NCBI GenBank assembly: GCA_037447655.1 | Contig: JBBHKE010000676.1 | Span: forward strand, 122,601-166,963 | Direction: 5' to 3' | Source: Zygnema cylindricum | Lineage: Eukaryota > Streptophyta > Zygnematophyceae > Zygnematales > Zygnemataceae | Length of the DNA: 44,363 nt | In this document: positions 34,201 through 44,363 of the stretch, piece by piece | Position numbering within the stretch: the stretch's first letter is position 1 | Layout of the letters: the number at the start of each line of letters is the position of its first letter | Program-made: the position numbers and the translations under genes | Notes under the pieces: model-generated | What the model was told of the DNA's origin: nothing | Seen by the model: the letters and a program-made list of their open reading frames with translations, nothing else | Database searches by the model: none

Positions 34201-37200
34201 AGTCAACTGAAAAATGGAGCGCCAAAGACCACAAATAGAGGATAATCAGCTAGTAAGTAAATGATTAACTGTAGACTAAAGTGACGACATGAATGCCAAG
34301 TGTTTCTCTTAAATTGCAGACGCTGGCCAAGCCTCATAGACCAATGAAAAAGTTGACACGAATGCCATAACAGAAAGTAGATTTAGGCATTCTTGGCTAA
34401 ATTAAAACAGGCTCTATTTGGCTTTCAACGCTGAGCAAACCAGGGCAACATTCAGCAACTTGCCCTGCTAGAAGTAAAGAGTCACCTCATCCTCCAGCTT
34501 TTTCATGTCCGAAATCTCTGTTGCACCGTCAGAATCTGCAAACAGGATTAGCTCTCCTCTAGAACACAGCGCGCCCTGTCCAACAAAAGAACAAACACTC
34601 AATCAGCTATCCATATAAGAACTGCATAAAATCATTTAATCAGCAACTTTAAGCAGCATGCCCTTTTTATGCCTATGCAAGCTCACACAATAGGCAAACA
34701 TAGAAATTACTAAATAGAACCACAGTTGACCATCCATCAAATTGCATAATAAAAACATCTTAGTGGAACCTTGCCAGCTAGTTGCGTTCAACACAATTAG
34801 TAAAAATGTATAAAAGAACAAAATAATTTACACAACATTCCTCAAAACGGGATAGACTAGGTGAGAGGTTGACAAAGTCTCCTTGGACATAAAAAAACCA
34901 GCCAAGGATGGACAATACCTCTCTAACAGCTGCTCCCTTGCCTTGATTGACACCCAACTTCAAAATTCTAATAACATCAATGCCATACTCCTTCACAAAT
35001 TTGGACGCCGATGCCACAGTCCCATCTTTGCTTCCATCATCCACAATCAAAATCTGCCAGGTTACCAAGACTTGTAGCATCAGTTAAACCTTGCTCAATA
35101 TCTTCACAACCATAAATAGTGCAACAATCTTCTCTGTAACAAGGATACCAGCGATAACAAAAAAGACAACATTAAAATTCTGAACAAAGAATGCACATAT
35201 TCAAGAAGCTAAAACCAGGCATACAGGAAAATGTTGGGCCAACCTCATAAGTAAATTGCTCATTGACCGCAGCCCTTTTCTGCAAGTATCTGCAAAAACC
35301 ATCACAATTGATCAAACATAACAAGGCAGAACTTATGCATGTTCTCGAGTTCAAAGGGCCAAATACAAAATATGGGTAACTGAATGCATTTGCTAATATA
35401 AAAATACTTTCTTGTTAGCACAAGAGCGGACAAAAATCCTCAAGTAACTAGTTAAAACATCTCAAACAACCCTTGCAAGATATCTGCCCGGCTCCCGTAG
35501 CTGCCTCCCAAATGTAAAGCTATTGATCAACTCTCCCCTCGTCGCTCCTAGTAGATTAACGCTAAAGAATAATAAAGCTAATAGATCAGCTAAGCTAAGG
35601 AAGATATATCACTTATTGAGCAAACAAAGAATAGAAGCACAAATGCACACCTGAGAGCGTCCTGGATAGTGGACGGAAGCCTATTTTCTTCATTATATGC
35701 CGGTAAAATCAAGGTTAAATACTTCTCTGCTGGTGCAAACACCGATGGTAGTGGAACCTGCTACCCCTCCAAAATGGACATTAAAACAGGTTACAAATAA
35801 CGAGTACCCTGGAAGATAACGGCCATTAGAATCTCGACAAGCAAACAGTGGTAACAAAAGCTTATTCCAGACTTGCCATGCAACATCCTGTAGAAGGAAA
35901 AAAGACGCGAAAACGAGAAGCGAAAGAAAAGAGATAGGCTTGTACCTTTTCTAAGGAGTGAGGATCTTCAAAGCAGTGGTCTGATGGCTCAAGTCTGACA
36001 CGGGGAGGAACGAGTCAGTTTTGTACAACAATGTTATTAAGTAAACACGCATCAAAAAATCTCAAGCAAAAATGCTGGGAGGGGAAAAGCTTGGAAAGAC
36101 TGTGTGAACACAAAAAAAAAGTTGTTAGCGTCAAGGAATTATTAGTGTGGGGTCAATAATAGAGTTATTAACTCTGATTCAGTTCAAAATGATGTGGCTG
36201 GTTCTGAAACGTTTAACGAACTAGCGTTAAGAAAAAAAAGAGTGTCATTGACACTATTTTAGTTTCAAAGGGTAAAATTTAGGGGCACCATACAGTGTCA
36301 TTGACGCTAATAAGGACACACAGGGTAGTGAAGCAATATACAGACACAACCATAGAATAGAAAACACAAATTGAATGAAGAGAAGAAACATAATATAAGG
36401 TAAGAATACAGTACAATTGATGAACACTGCAAATGAATAAAACAGCATAAAGGACAATGAAGGCCAATGAAGGCACATAACAAATTAGGAACTTAAAAGA
36501 GAATGAAACGACAGAAAGGGGGAGAGGGAGAGAAGGGAGGGAGGGGGGGGGGAGGGAGGGAGGGAGGGGGGAGGGGGGTGGGAGGGAGGGGGGGAGGGAG
36601 GGGAGGGGGGGAGGGAGGGGAGGGGGGGAGGGAGGGGAGGGAGGAAGGGAGGGAGGAAGGGAGGGAGGGAGGGAGGGAGGGAGGGAGGGAGGGAGGAAGG
36701 GAGGGAGGGAGGAAGGGAGGGAGGGAGGGAGGGAGGAAGGGGGGAGGGAGGGAGGAAGGGGGGAGGGAGGGAGGAAGGGGGGAGGGAGGGAGGAAGGGGG
36801 GAGGGAGGGAGGAAGGGGGGAGGGAGGAAGGGAGGGAGGGAGGAAGGGGGGAGGGAGGGAGGGAGGGAGGGAGGGGGGGAGGGGGGGAGGGAGGGAGGGA
36901 GAGAGAGAGAGGGAGAGAGGGAGAGAGAGAGAGGGAGGGAAGGAGGGAGGGAGGAAGGGGGGAGGGAGGAAGGGGGGAGGGAGGGAGGGAGGGAGGGAGG
37001 GAGGGAGGAAGGGGGGAGGGGGTGAGGGAGGGAGGGAGGAAGGGAGGGAGGGAGGGAGGGAGGGAGGGAGGGAGGGGAGGGGGGGAGGGAGGGAGGGGAG
37101 GAGGGGAGGGAGGGAGGGAGGGGGGGAGGGAGGGAGGGAGGGGAGGGGAGGGGGGGAGGGAGGGAGGGAGGGGAGGGGAGGGGGGGAGGGAGGGAGGGAG

Positions 37201-38074
37201 GGGAGGGGAGGGGGGGAGGGAGGGAGGGAGAGAGAGAGAGGGAGAGAGGGAGAGGGAGGGAGGGAGGGAGGGGGAGGGAGGGAGGGAGGGAGGGGGGGAG
37301 GGAGGGAGGGAGGGAGGGAGGGAGGGAGGGAGGGGGAGGGAGGGAGGGAGGGAGGGAGGGAGGGAGGGGGGAGGGAGGAAGGAAGGGAGGGAGGGAGGGA
37401 GGGAGGGGGAGGGAGGGAGGGAGGGAGGCAGGGAGGGAGGGAAGGGAGGGAAGGGAGGGAGGGAGGGAGGGAGGGAGGGAGGGAGGGAGGGAGGGAGGGA
37501 GGGAGGGAGGGAAGGGAGGGAAGGGAGGGAGGGAGGGAGGGAGGGAGGGAGGGAGGGAGGGAGGGAGAGAGGGAGGGAGAGGGAGGGAGAGAGAGAGGAG
37601 GGAGGGAGAGAGAGGGAGGGAGGGAGAGAGAGGGAGGGAGGGAGAGAGAGGGAGGGAGGGAGAGAGAGAGGGAGGGAGGGAGAGAGGGGGGGAGAGAGAG
37701 GGGGAGGGAGAGGGAGGGAGGGAGAGAGGGAGAGAGGGGGAGGGGGGGGGGGAGAGAGAAAGAGAGAGAGAGAGAGAGAGGCAGACATAGCGCATAGTGC
37801 ATAACAAACATATGTGTATATATAAAATAAATATAAATAAATATATATATATATAAACCTATGGAAAAAATGGATGCAATCCTATGGGAAAATGGATACA
37901 ATTGACAAGTAAAATATGATGACTTAAAATACCCTAAAAAACCTTAAAAACCCTACAAAAATCCTACTAGTTTGAAGCAAAGAGGTGAAAGTCTCACTTT
38001 GTGCCGGCGTCCAAAACGTAAAGCCAGTCCAAAATGTGACTAACAATCCATAGAAACACAACTGTGGCCTGCAT
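31257..38074 (-). CDS. ALG5: Dolichyl-phosphate beta-glucosyltransferase, complete, ten exons, 334 aa
   Basis: ALG5 transfers glucose from UDP-glucose to dolichyl phosphate at the ER; Dol-P-Glc then donates the terminal glucoses of the N-glycan precursor. Exons on the minus strand: 38074-37998, 35994-35946, 35757-35651, 35289-35244, 35053-34919, 34575-34486, 34165-34016, 33677-33594, 32145-32081, 31458-31257. All junctions agree in phase. The start [19 protein letters not shown] forms the single N-terminal membrane anchor. The GT-A domain follows: [44 protein letters not shown] (the DxD-type site), [35 protein letters not shown] and [10 protein letters not shown]. Length fits the family (about 325-335). 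Intron 1 (1997-1999 bp) holds a GGGA tract and a small MITE. The exon 1 donor is AAA|GTGAGA; ignoring it gives a false stop after DAGTK. Nothing suggests decay. Confidence 0.93.
31451..31730. repeat. 94-bp tandem repeat copied from the ALG5 intron 9/exon 10 border
   Basis: Units start at 31451, 31545 and 31639. Each begins with CACCATCTG or CACTATCTG, the complement of the exon 10 acceptor and its first bases (CAG|ATGGTGC), followed by CATCTCTTTCTGCCTCACAA and TCGACTGAGACCATC. The upstream units therefore carry decoy copies of the acceptor. Confidence 0.88.
36126..36312. mobile_element. Small MITE in ALG5 intron 1, about 187 bp
   Basis: TTAGCGTCAAGG at the left mirrors CATTGACGCTAA at the right; an inner GTGTCATTGACACTATTTTA lies near 36242. 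The ends share the TTAGCGT word of the CACCGCG family but lack its outer TIR. Confidence 0.55.
36528..37783. repeat. 1.25-kb GGGA/GGAAGG purine tract in ALG5 intron 1
   Basis: Purine-only except for a handful of bases over about 1,250 bp; the main unit is GGGA, with blocks of GGAAGGGGGGA (36730-37010) and GGGGAGGGGAGG (37075-37210), ending in AGAGAG. Frames stay open on both strands for over 400 codons because GGGA words contain no stop. On the ALG5 transcript it is pyrimidine-only. Confidence 0.97.
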
Positions 38075-38553
38075 TGCATATGGAATCAGTTGAGACAAAG
38101 AAAAAAAGTAGCCATTTGTCTTCCTATATGTCAAGTTAAAAAAAGAACCATTAGAAATAAAAAACATCAGAAACAAGAACCATAAGGAACATAAAACATT
38201 AGAAATAAGAACCATAAGCAAAAAAAGACTTTAGAAACAAGTACAACCATTAGGAACAAAAAACATAAGTAACGAAAACAATTAGAAACAAAAAAGAGCA
38301 GAAATAAAAAAAACAGCCTCAATGTGAGCGTCGAATATGAACTGCTCTTAAGAATGACCAGCCTCTACAATTCCAGTGAAGAAAAAGTTGAATTAATTAG
38401 GGATTACTATTAATAATTAGGGATTAATTTACGCATTTTAGACCCCGGCTTGTTAACTATACTCAAACATAGTAAAAACCATCGTCTTGTGAAAAAAAAA
38501 AAATGAAAAAAAAAAAAAAATATATAGGGTAGTATACCAATAATGTTGCAACT

Positions 38554-38736
38554 ATGGTTTCCGGATGTAATCCAAGGAATGTCTTTGAGAAGGACCACAT
38601 GTTTACCGCCTCAAAGGATGTTGCCACACTATTTTTGGAAAGTGGTAAAATAACACAATGGCTCCCCCCTCGCTGTTTTTGGCAAACGAAAGTGAAGTTT
38701 GAAATGCATGTTCTTGCAGTGAAGCTTAAACAATAA
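38554..38736 (+). CDS. Unrecognised 60-aa reading frame, possible gene fragment
   Basis: The frame starts MVSGCNPRNVFEKDHMFTAS, continues DVATLFLESGKITQWLPPRC and ends KFEMHVLAVKLKQ. The composition is balanced and protein-like, and there are no repeats. The upstream sequence is A-rich without a good acceptor, so no 5' exon is evident. The opposite strand is also open here (38873 down to about 38531), with a Ser/Thr/Phe-rich transit-peptide-like sequence starting MQSSQNFLHKP and a GTATAC donor. Only one strand is likely to be real. I do not recognise either product. Confidence 0.35.
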   Translation: MVSGCNPRNVFEKDHMFTASKDVATLFLESGKITQWLPPRCFWQTKVKFEMHVLAVKLKQ

Positions 38737-39097
38737 CCGTGAGGAAAAGGATAAGGTCGAATTTTCCGAGAAGAGAAAGATAGGGTTAAAGAAGAAGAAG
38801 CATTTAATAAATAAGATGATGGTTTTGAAAACGTCTTCACAGGCTTGTGGAGAAAGTTCTGCGATGATTGCATGAAAACCGAGTTTGAAAAGACAAATTG
38901 ACACCAATTGGAGCCATGGCAGAGCTAAGAAGATAAATGATTCTCGATTTTGTAAAATTGTTTCCAAATAAGTTCGTTCATACTTTGCAGGAGAGTGCTG
39001 GGGAACCAGCTAACACAAAGCGTTACCTTTTAGGGTTTCCTAATCTCACTTGACAGCTTGTATAATTTGTACATTGAACGTTCCGGATTATTGAATG

Positions 39098-39152
39098 CTA
39101 CAGTACGGTACAGTACAGTACAGTACAGTACATTACAGTACAGTGCAGTACT
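39098..39152. repeat. TACAG microsatellite, imperfect
   Basis: About nine copies of ACAGT or TACAG with substitutions (ACGGT, ACATT, GCAGT), ending in an inverted ACTGTAATG. Confidence 0.85.
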
Positions 39153-39583
39153 GTAATGTAATTGTTGAATCAGTATGAATCCAGAGGTCGGAAATTCCGT
39201 GCGGAGTCAGAACCGCTATCATAGATCAAAAGTGCAAAATCGCCTGCAAACACTACAGTATATCTGATAATCCCTAGTACATGCGTATTATACGTATTTT
39301 ACGGGTATTAATATGAAAATCATAAGGTGCAGAACTGCAGATATACGTTTGCACGCGTTTTCGCACTTTTGATTTATGCCTTTTTTACGGCAAGTCGGCA
39401 ACATGGAAAAAAAATCGCCGTACCTGTATCGAGGCGCATGACTTGCGTGGCGAAGAAGCATAGATATGTACTGTATTGGTCAATAGTGTAGTGTATTGTA
39501 CGGCATCGCACTACCATGACGACATGTCCTGCAGTAGATAGACCTGTTAAAAATCTAATCCAGTAAAATTAATATAATAAACA

Positions 39584-39713
39584 GCGACAGGTAAGGTTCG
39601 TTAGTTTTCTCGCCCGTGGTGTGCAGGGTGTGCAGGTCTCCTACACGAGGCGAAATGCGCCGAGACCTGCACACTTGCAAAATACCGCCCGGGTACCGCG
39701 GATTTTTAGGGTC
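39584..39713. repeat. 130-bp duplicated unit with hairpin, copy 1
   Basis: Starts GCGACAGGTAAGGTTCG and ends GCGGATTTTTAGGGTC. Inside, GTGTGCAGGTCTC and GAGACCTGCACAC form a 13-bp perfect stem, and GGCG/CGCC pair within its loop. It differs from copy 2 by one base (AATACCG against AATGCCG). Confidence 0.95.
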
Positions 39714-39732
39714 CAGTACTGTACTGAACCGA

Positions 39733-39862
39733 GCGACAGGTAAGGTTCGTTAGTTTTCTCGCCCGTGGTGTGCAGGGTGTGCAGGTCTCCTACACGAGGC
39801 GAAATGCGCCGAGACCTGCACACTTGCAAAATGCCGCCCGGGTACCGCGGATTTTTAGGGTC
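39733..39862. repeat. 130-bp duplicated unit with hairpin, copy 2
   Basis: Direct copy of 39584-39713 after a 19-bp spacer that contains CAGTACTGTACTG. Same 13-bp hairpin stem. No coding or RNA family is recognised. Confidence 0.95.
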
Positions 39863-40511
39863 ATAGGGTTATTGGTTCGGATTTTTTTTTATAAAAAAAA
39901 ACACGATTGAGAAAAAAACCCTAAACATATTTATACTTGCGACGCGCTGCGCGGCGCGAGGCGTCGTAAAGCGAAATTGGAGTGAAAGGAGTGCAGGGCG
40001 ACGTGGACCCCCTCACACGCGACCTTAACACCTAAAAACGCTCGATTCAGTACAGTATTAATCACAAAATGAATGTAAGTATGTAACATAATTTAATACA
40101 CATTTATAGATGTGTATGTTGATCCATACTAATAGCAGAGGAATTAATATCAACATGTTGTGCTCTTCTCATTGGGTGAATGTCAATATTTTAATCTCCT
40201 ATTGGCCGGGCCCACGTTACACTTTGGGCGAAATTTATAGGTTTGTACTTTGCACTTGTGACATAGCAGATCCTGTAATTCATATGATAATTTCTGTTAC
40301 CTTTTAGGGTTTTACATACTCCTGCTTCTTCCTGCTGTCTTTTGTTTCATAATCTACGGTTCCATATCATCAGAGTTGGAATTAAAATAAAAGAATAGTC
40401 AATATTTTAAATTCCCTCGCTGGTGTTACTCTCGTTTTGGTTCCTGTGATTGTGCAGTGAATAGAGCAAACAGAGGAGGAAAGTTGGCAGAAGAAAAGTA
40501 AAGGCAAGAAA
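39863..40511. other. Upstream region of MBF1, no other gene seen
   Basis: A GC-rich inverted repeat (GCGACGC with GCGTCGT, around GCTGCGCGGCGC) lies near 39940-39970. The last 100 bases are purine-rich (GAGGAGGAAAGTTGGCAGAAG) and probably 5' UTR. No clear TATA element can be assigned. Confidence 0.45.
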
Positions 40512-42150
40512 ATGAGCAATTTCGCACAAGACTGGGAGCCTGTTGTAATTAGAAAGAAAGCACCAAACGCAGCTGCAAAAAAAGATGAGAAAGCGGTCAA
40601 TGAAGCGAGACGTACTGGTGCTGCAATTGAGACTGTGAAGAAATGTAATTTTCCGTGATACAAGTTTCTGGTCTTCGGTGTTGTCGCCAATTTGCTTAAT
40701 TTTCTGATTTCTTTGATTTTCTTGCTGTTGTAGTTTCTTTCTTAAACCAGATCTTATTGCCTTTTCTTGTCAAGTACTTCTTCTGGATATGTACGTGTTT
40801 CTGTGACTACATTTGTCGGTCAATTTCAGACCTTTCTGCAACTTTTCAAATCGACTGTTCCAATCCTGGATTTTTACACTGCTTTACATTTGTAATGTTC
40901 TTCAAGCTCTATTTCATACCTCTTGTATTTCTTCTGGCCCTCCTGTTTGATTCCCCCGTGTGTAGGTTTTATGACCTTTTCCTGCTGCTTCTTTTTGATT
41001 TGGATGCCTCGATAGTGTTCCATTTCTACTGCTACAGTTGCAGGCAACTGCGGATGTGTGAATTGCTGTTGTCCGTTTTGGCTGACATGTTTGTGTTGTT
41101 GTATTATTTTTTTATTTTGGTGAACACAGTCAGTGCCGGAACAAACAAAGCTACGGCCGCCGGTCCTTCTTTAAACACAAAAAAACTAGAAGAAGATACA
41201 GAAAATTTGACCCGTAAGCGCCTTGTTTCCTTACAAATACCCTTTCTCTTGGAACTTTTGTTGCGCCTCAGCTTAACTTAAGGAAAGATTTTTTATGAGC
41301 CATCCTTAGTTCGTAATTTATACTTGTTTGTTTTGGCAACTTGTTTATTCCCATCCCATATTTTTTTGTCCATAGAGAGATTGATGAAGACACTTATTAT
41401 TGTTTGTTTAACATCTCTGTATCCAACTTGCTGATTGTTTTCAGATGAGCATGTCAGTAAAGAACTGAAGTCCTCGATCATGAAAGCTCGACTTGACAAG
41501 AAGCTCACCCAAGCGCAACTTGCTCAGGTCAGTGCTGCAAAGTTTCTCATATGTATACACGTGATTACTGGCGTTACTGGCCAGTAATTGCAGTTATCGC
41601 ACAGGAAGTGATGTGATTACTGCTATTACTTAGTTGCAGTGTTACATGCAGTTATGTGTTATAACCCTATCACTGTCTTTTGGCCGAATTTCTCTTCTTA
41701 TTCAACAATGATAAGCTCTCTTGTTTTTTACTTTCTTATTGTTTTAGAACTTATAGATCGCTAGACAGTACTCACTTTGCTGTATTGGTTATTCTTAAAG
41801 TTGTTATGCTTATCATGTTTGTCCTTATCCGTATTGGGTCCCCATCTTCCTGTGTGGTTTTTTTAGTAGTGATGGAGTGGTGATGGTGATTCCCAGTTTT
41901 CTCTAGTAGCTGTTATTTTGCCTATTTATTTTCTTTATTGTGAGAGAATCTCTGGTTTTTTTTTTGTGTAAACTTGCTAACTGTCTTTGACTGTTTCAAT
42001 TGTTTGTGCTTCTTTTGTTGTTGAGTGCAGCAAATCAATGAAAAGCCACAGATTATTCAAGAATATGAGAATGGAAAAGCGATACCGAATCAACAAGTGC
42101 TTAGCAAGTTGGAGAGGGTTCTTGGAGTGAAGCTCAGAGGAAAGAAATGA
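40512..42150 (+). CDS. MBF1: Multiprotein bridging factor 1 (transcriptional coactivator), complete, 139 aa
   Basis: MBF1 bridges gene-specific activators and TATA-binding protein; in plants it is linked to stress responses, and in eukaryotes generally also to stalled ribosomes. Exons 40512-40644, 41130-41213, 41445-41527 and 42031-42150 join with phase agreement. The N-terminal MBF1 domain begins [16 protein letters not shown] and includes [19 protein letters not shown] and [13 protein letters not shown]. The C-terminal Cro/C1-type helix-turn-helix covers [35 protein letters not shown] and [19 protein letters not shown]. Length matches the family (about 140-150) and the short basic tail ending GKK matches the group of plant MBF1a/b rather than the longer, diverged MBF1c. 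The exon 3 donor is GTCAGT; the others are GTAATT and GTAAGC. No sign of decay. Confidence 0.96.
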
Positions 42151-43691
42151 TGATCCGGGCTTTTTGGTGTACTTATGTAAATTTGTGACTGACATTGCCT
42201 TAGTTTTATGAAAAGCTTGTTTATTTACGAATTGGAATCCATCTGAATCCTTTTCGGGTGTATTTTGGAACTAGTGCCATGGACGTGCTTTGGTTTTGTT
42301 TGTCCTTTGTTATATTTTTGTCCTATGTTATGTTGCTGTGTCTTTTGGTTGCACCTAGTTTCCGTGATTTGGCTTTTTCTCTGTCATGTATATCCCATGG
42401 GTCTTCTTTCTGTACCGGTATTGCTGGATTTTTTTTTCCTTGTGTTATTTGGCTTAAATGATGAGCAAGACAGGTGGCTTAATTGGAGCCATTTTTGGGA
42501 AAACAATAAGTCAGGCAGATTATTTGATTTTTCACGGTGAGATGTGACAAATGTAAAGATTCATGACTAAGTCGTAGTAAGCAGAGATCAAAAGATAGTT
42601 TGGACAAGTAGTGCATTCTCTTATTCTTTTGTATGTAATTGCAAAACCAATTGCGATGCCGCTAGCAGCCGCTTTACACAAAATTCTCAAAACAGTTTTT
42701 TACTTTTAAGGTCTGTCTGTGTAAGTTGTCTGGTTTGTTCCTAAGGGGTCAGGATCTCTCTTGTACTTAAAAGCTATTGGCTACTATTCTGATTTATCAC
42801 TGGAAATTGGTCAAAGTAACATCATCATAATCGTACTTTTGGAACATTTGTTGTTGATTATTTGTGTTTTGGACCTACTTGCGAACTTTTCCTAAAATTT
42901 CGGGCTTGTTTTCAGAGACTGCGAGGCTGCGACAAAGCTATTCATTATGATTGGGAATGTGGTCTTTCTACTGAACGAAGTCAAAATTGCTGCGATTTAA
43001 TGCTTAAGAGGTGACTATGTATGTGATGTCTACAACTGTGTGTGACGATCAAAAATGTTATGATTTTCCTAACTGAGAGAGAATTTTTTTGATGTTGAGT
43101 CCTGTAACTGCTAAGAAATACCTTGACTCAGGTTTAGCATCTCTAAATCCTCAGGTATTCAAGGCTTTAGTGGAAAAGTGGGATTGTAAACCATTTGACT
43201 AAATGGGAGCTAAAAGAAAAAAAAGGGAGAGAATGTAAAGACAATTAGGGCTTCTTTCCATATGTGTTTGAATGTAGCTCTATTGGAGAATGTTAATTTC
43301 ACCTTCGAACAAATATATGGTGACTGCATTTGTCGTTAGAGTTTTGAGTTCGTATACAACCTTGATCCAATTTTTGTCTTGTGGCCTCTTAGAGCCTGTT
43401 TTGTTTTCTTCTCTCTAAGGTGATTTTGCTTATGTAGGTGTGTCTTTTCCTGCTTTTTAACTTTTTTGATTTTCAATCTGCGTGCATACAATCGGGTTTA
43501 TAAGTACTCTTGTTTATATGTTTGAATGTCACACATACAAGCTGTTTCATTAATTTTATTTCTGTGATACACATCAGGTTTGGTATTAGATGTGGTTGCG
43601 CTTTTTAATAAAGTCGGTATATTTCAATTATACAATGTATATGTCTGATGGTGTCATTTTAGACTTGTAGTGCGTAAGCATAGTCAGTGGT
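42151..43691. other. MBF1 3' region and gene-free stretch
   Basis: The first few hundred bases are probably MBF1 3' UTR. The rest is T-rich and AT-rich without a recognised exon on either strand, an RNA gene or a clear repeat. Confidence 0.5.
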
Positions 43692-44363
43692 ACAATATGG
43701 TATTACTTCCTTTTAAAGAAGGTTTTCAATTACGTCGGAATTTATCAATAAATGGTTAGTGTTTCGAAAACAGACAATTCAAGTCTTGGTAACACTCTCA
43801 TTTGTTCAGAGGGCAAAAAAGATGGAACTAAATAACTATTATGGTGTAGGTCCAAAAGCTAACTTCGCAGTTTTTTTTTTTTTGGCATTGATTAGCGAAC
43901 ATTCATCTCCCATGAATTTTCTTTGGCCTCTTTGAAATGGGATGCTAACTCTTTGAGAGTAACAACAACAAAAAAAAGAAACTCAGAAAAAAACTAAAAA
44001 CAAACAAAATGACAAAGAAGAAGAAGACGAGGACAATATGGTATTACTTCCTTTTAAAGAAGGTTTTCAATTACGTCGGAATTTATCAATAAATGGTTAG
44101 TGTTTCGAAAACAGACAATTCAAGTCTTGGTAACACTCTCATTTGTTCAGAGGGCAAAAAAGATGGAACTAAATAACTATTATGGTGTAGGTCCAAAAGC
44201 TAACTTCGCAGTTTTTTTTTTTTTGGCATTGATTAGCGAACATTCATCTCCCATGAATTTTCTTTGGCCTCTTTGAAATGGGATGCTAACTCTTTGAGAG
44301 TAACAACAACAAAAAAAAGAAACTCAGAAAAAAACTAAAAACAAACAAAATGACAAAGAAGAA
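43692..44363. repeat. 341-bp tandem duplication running off the window
   Basis: The unit starting ACAATATGGTATTACTTCCT at 43692 starts again at 44033. The 331 bases of the second copy that are visible appear identical to the first, including a run of 13 T. It is either a very recent duplication, the start of a satellite, or an assembly artefact. Confidence 0.93.

Noticed and set aside
36279-37901. Reading frames of over 400 codons on both strands (Pro/Ser/Leu-rich and Gly/Glu/Arg-rich)
   Set aside because: They are translations of the GGGA tract, which cannot contain stop codons. The composition is pure low complexity and the region is ALG5 intron 1.
37994-38221. A separate small membrane protein ending DAGTK
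   Set aside because: The apparent stop lies just past a GTGAGA donor; splicing in phase to 35994 makes this the N-terminal anchor of ALG5.

Overview
The window is nuclear DNA from a eukaryote. Genes have many GT-AG introns, the DNA is AT-rich, and simple repeats and terminal-inverted-repeat elements are abundant. The protein set (germin-like cupin, plant-type UFM1 protease, MBF1, ALG5, eukaryotic glutamine synthetase) points to the green lineage, most likely a streptophyte (alga or land plant). The species cannot be told from the sequence.

Layout. 1-8171, minus strand: an UFM1-specific protease (UFSP) gene, eight exons recovered here. The gene leaves the left edge one exon before the catalytic cysteine. 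Its introns are mostly simple repeats, and exon 4 has two degenerate extra copies. 8172-15130: no gene seen. This is a nest of old inverted-repeat elements with a 780-bp foldback, an outer inverted pair and a 58-bp perfect palindrome. 16158-16775, plus strand: a small unrecognised three-exon gene whose first intron is mostly (GA)68. 18616-19437, minus strand: a complete germin-like cupin gene. 19745-24120: foldback remnants, six copies of a MITE family with TIR CACCGCGAATCG, a second foldback family and a tRNA-Leu-like sequence with a GAA anticodon. 24245-27256, plus strand: the C-terminal third of glutamine synthetase with good splice sites but no 5' exons in the window. 28538-30463: three more MITEs.

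31257-38074, minus strand: a complete ten-exon ALG5 gene (dolichyl-phosphate beta-glucosyltransferase, 334 aa) with a 1.25-kb GGGA tract in intron 1. 38554-38736: a coding-like region of unknown identity. 39584-39862: a 130-bp duplicated hairpin unit. 40512-42150, plus strand: a complete four-exon MBF1 gene (139 aa). 43692 to the end: a 341-bp tandem duplication running off the right edge.

The genes are not an operon. UFSP and ALG5 both act at the ER (ufmylation and N-glycan precursor synthesis), but nothing here shows coordinated control. Exon limits were set by conceptual splicing: reading phase had to agree across each junction, and the product had to match the family as remembered. No database search was run.
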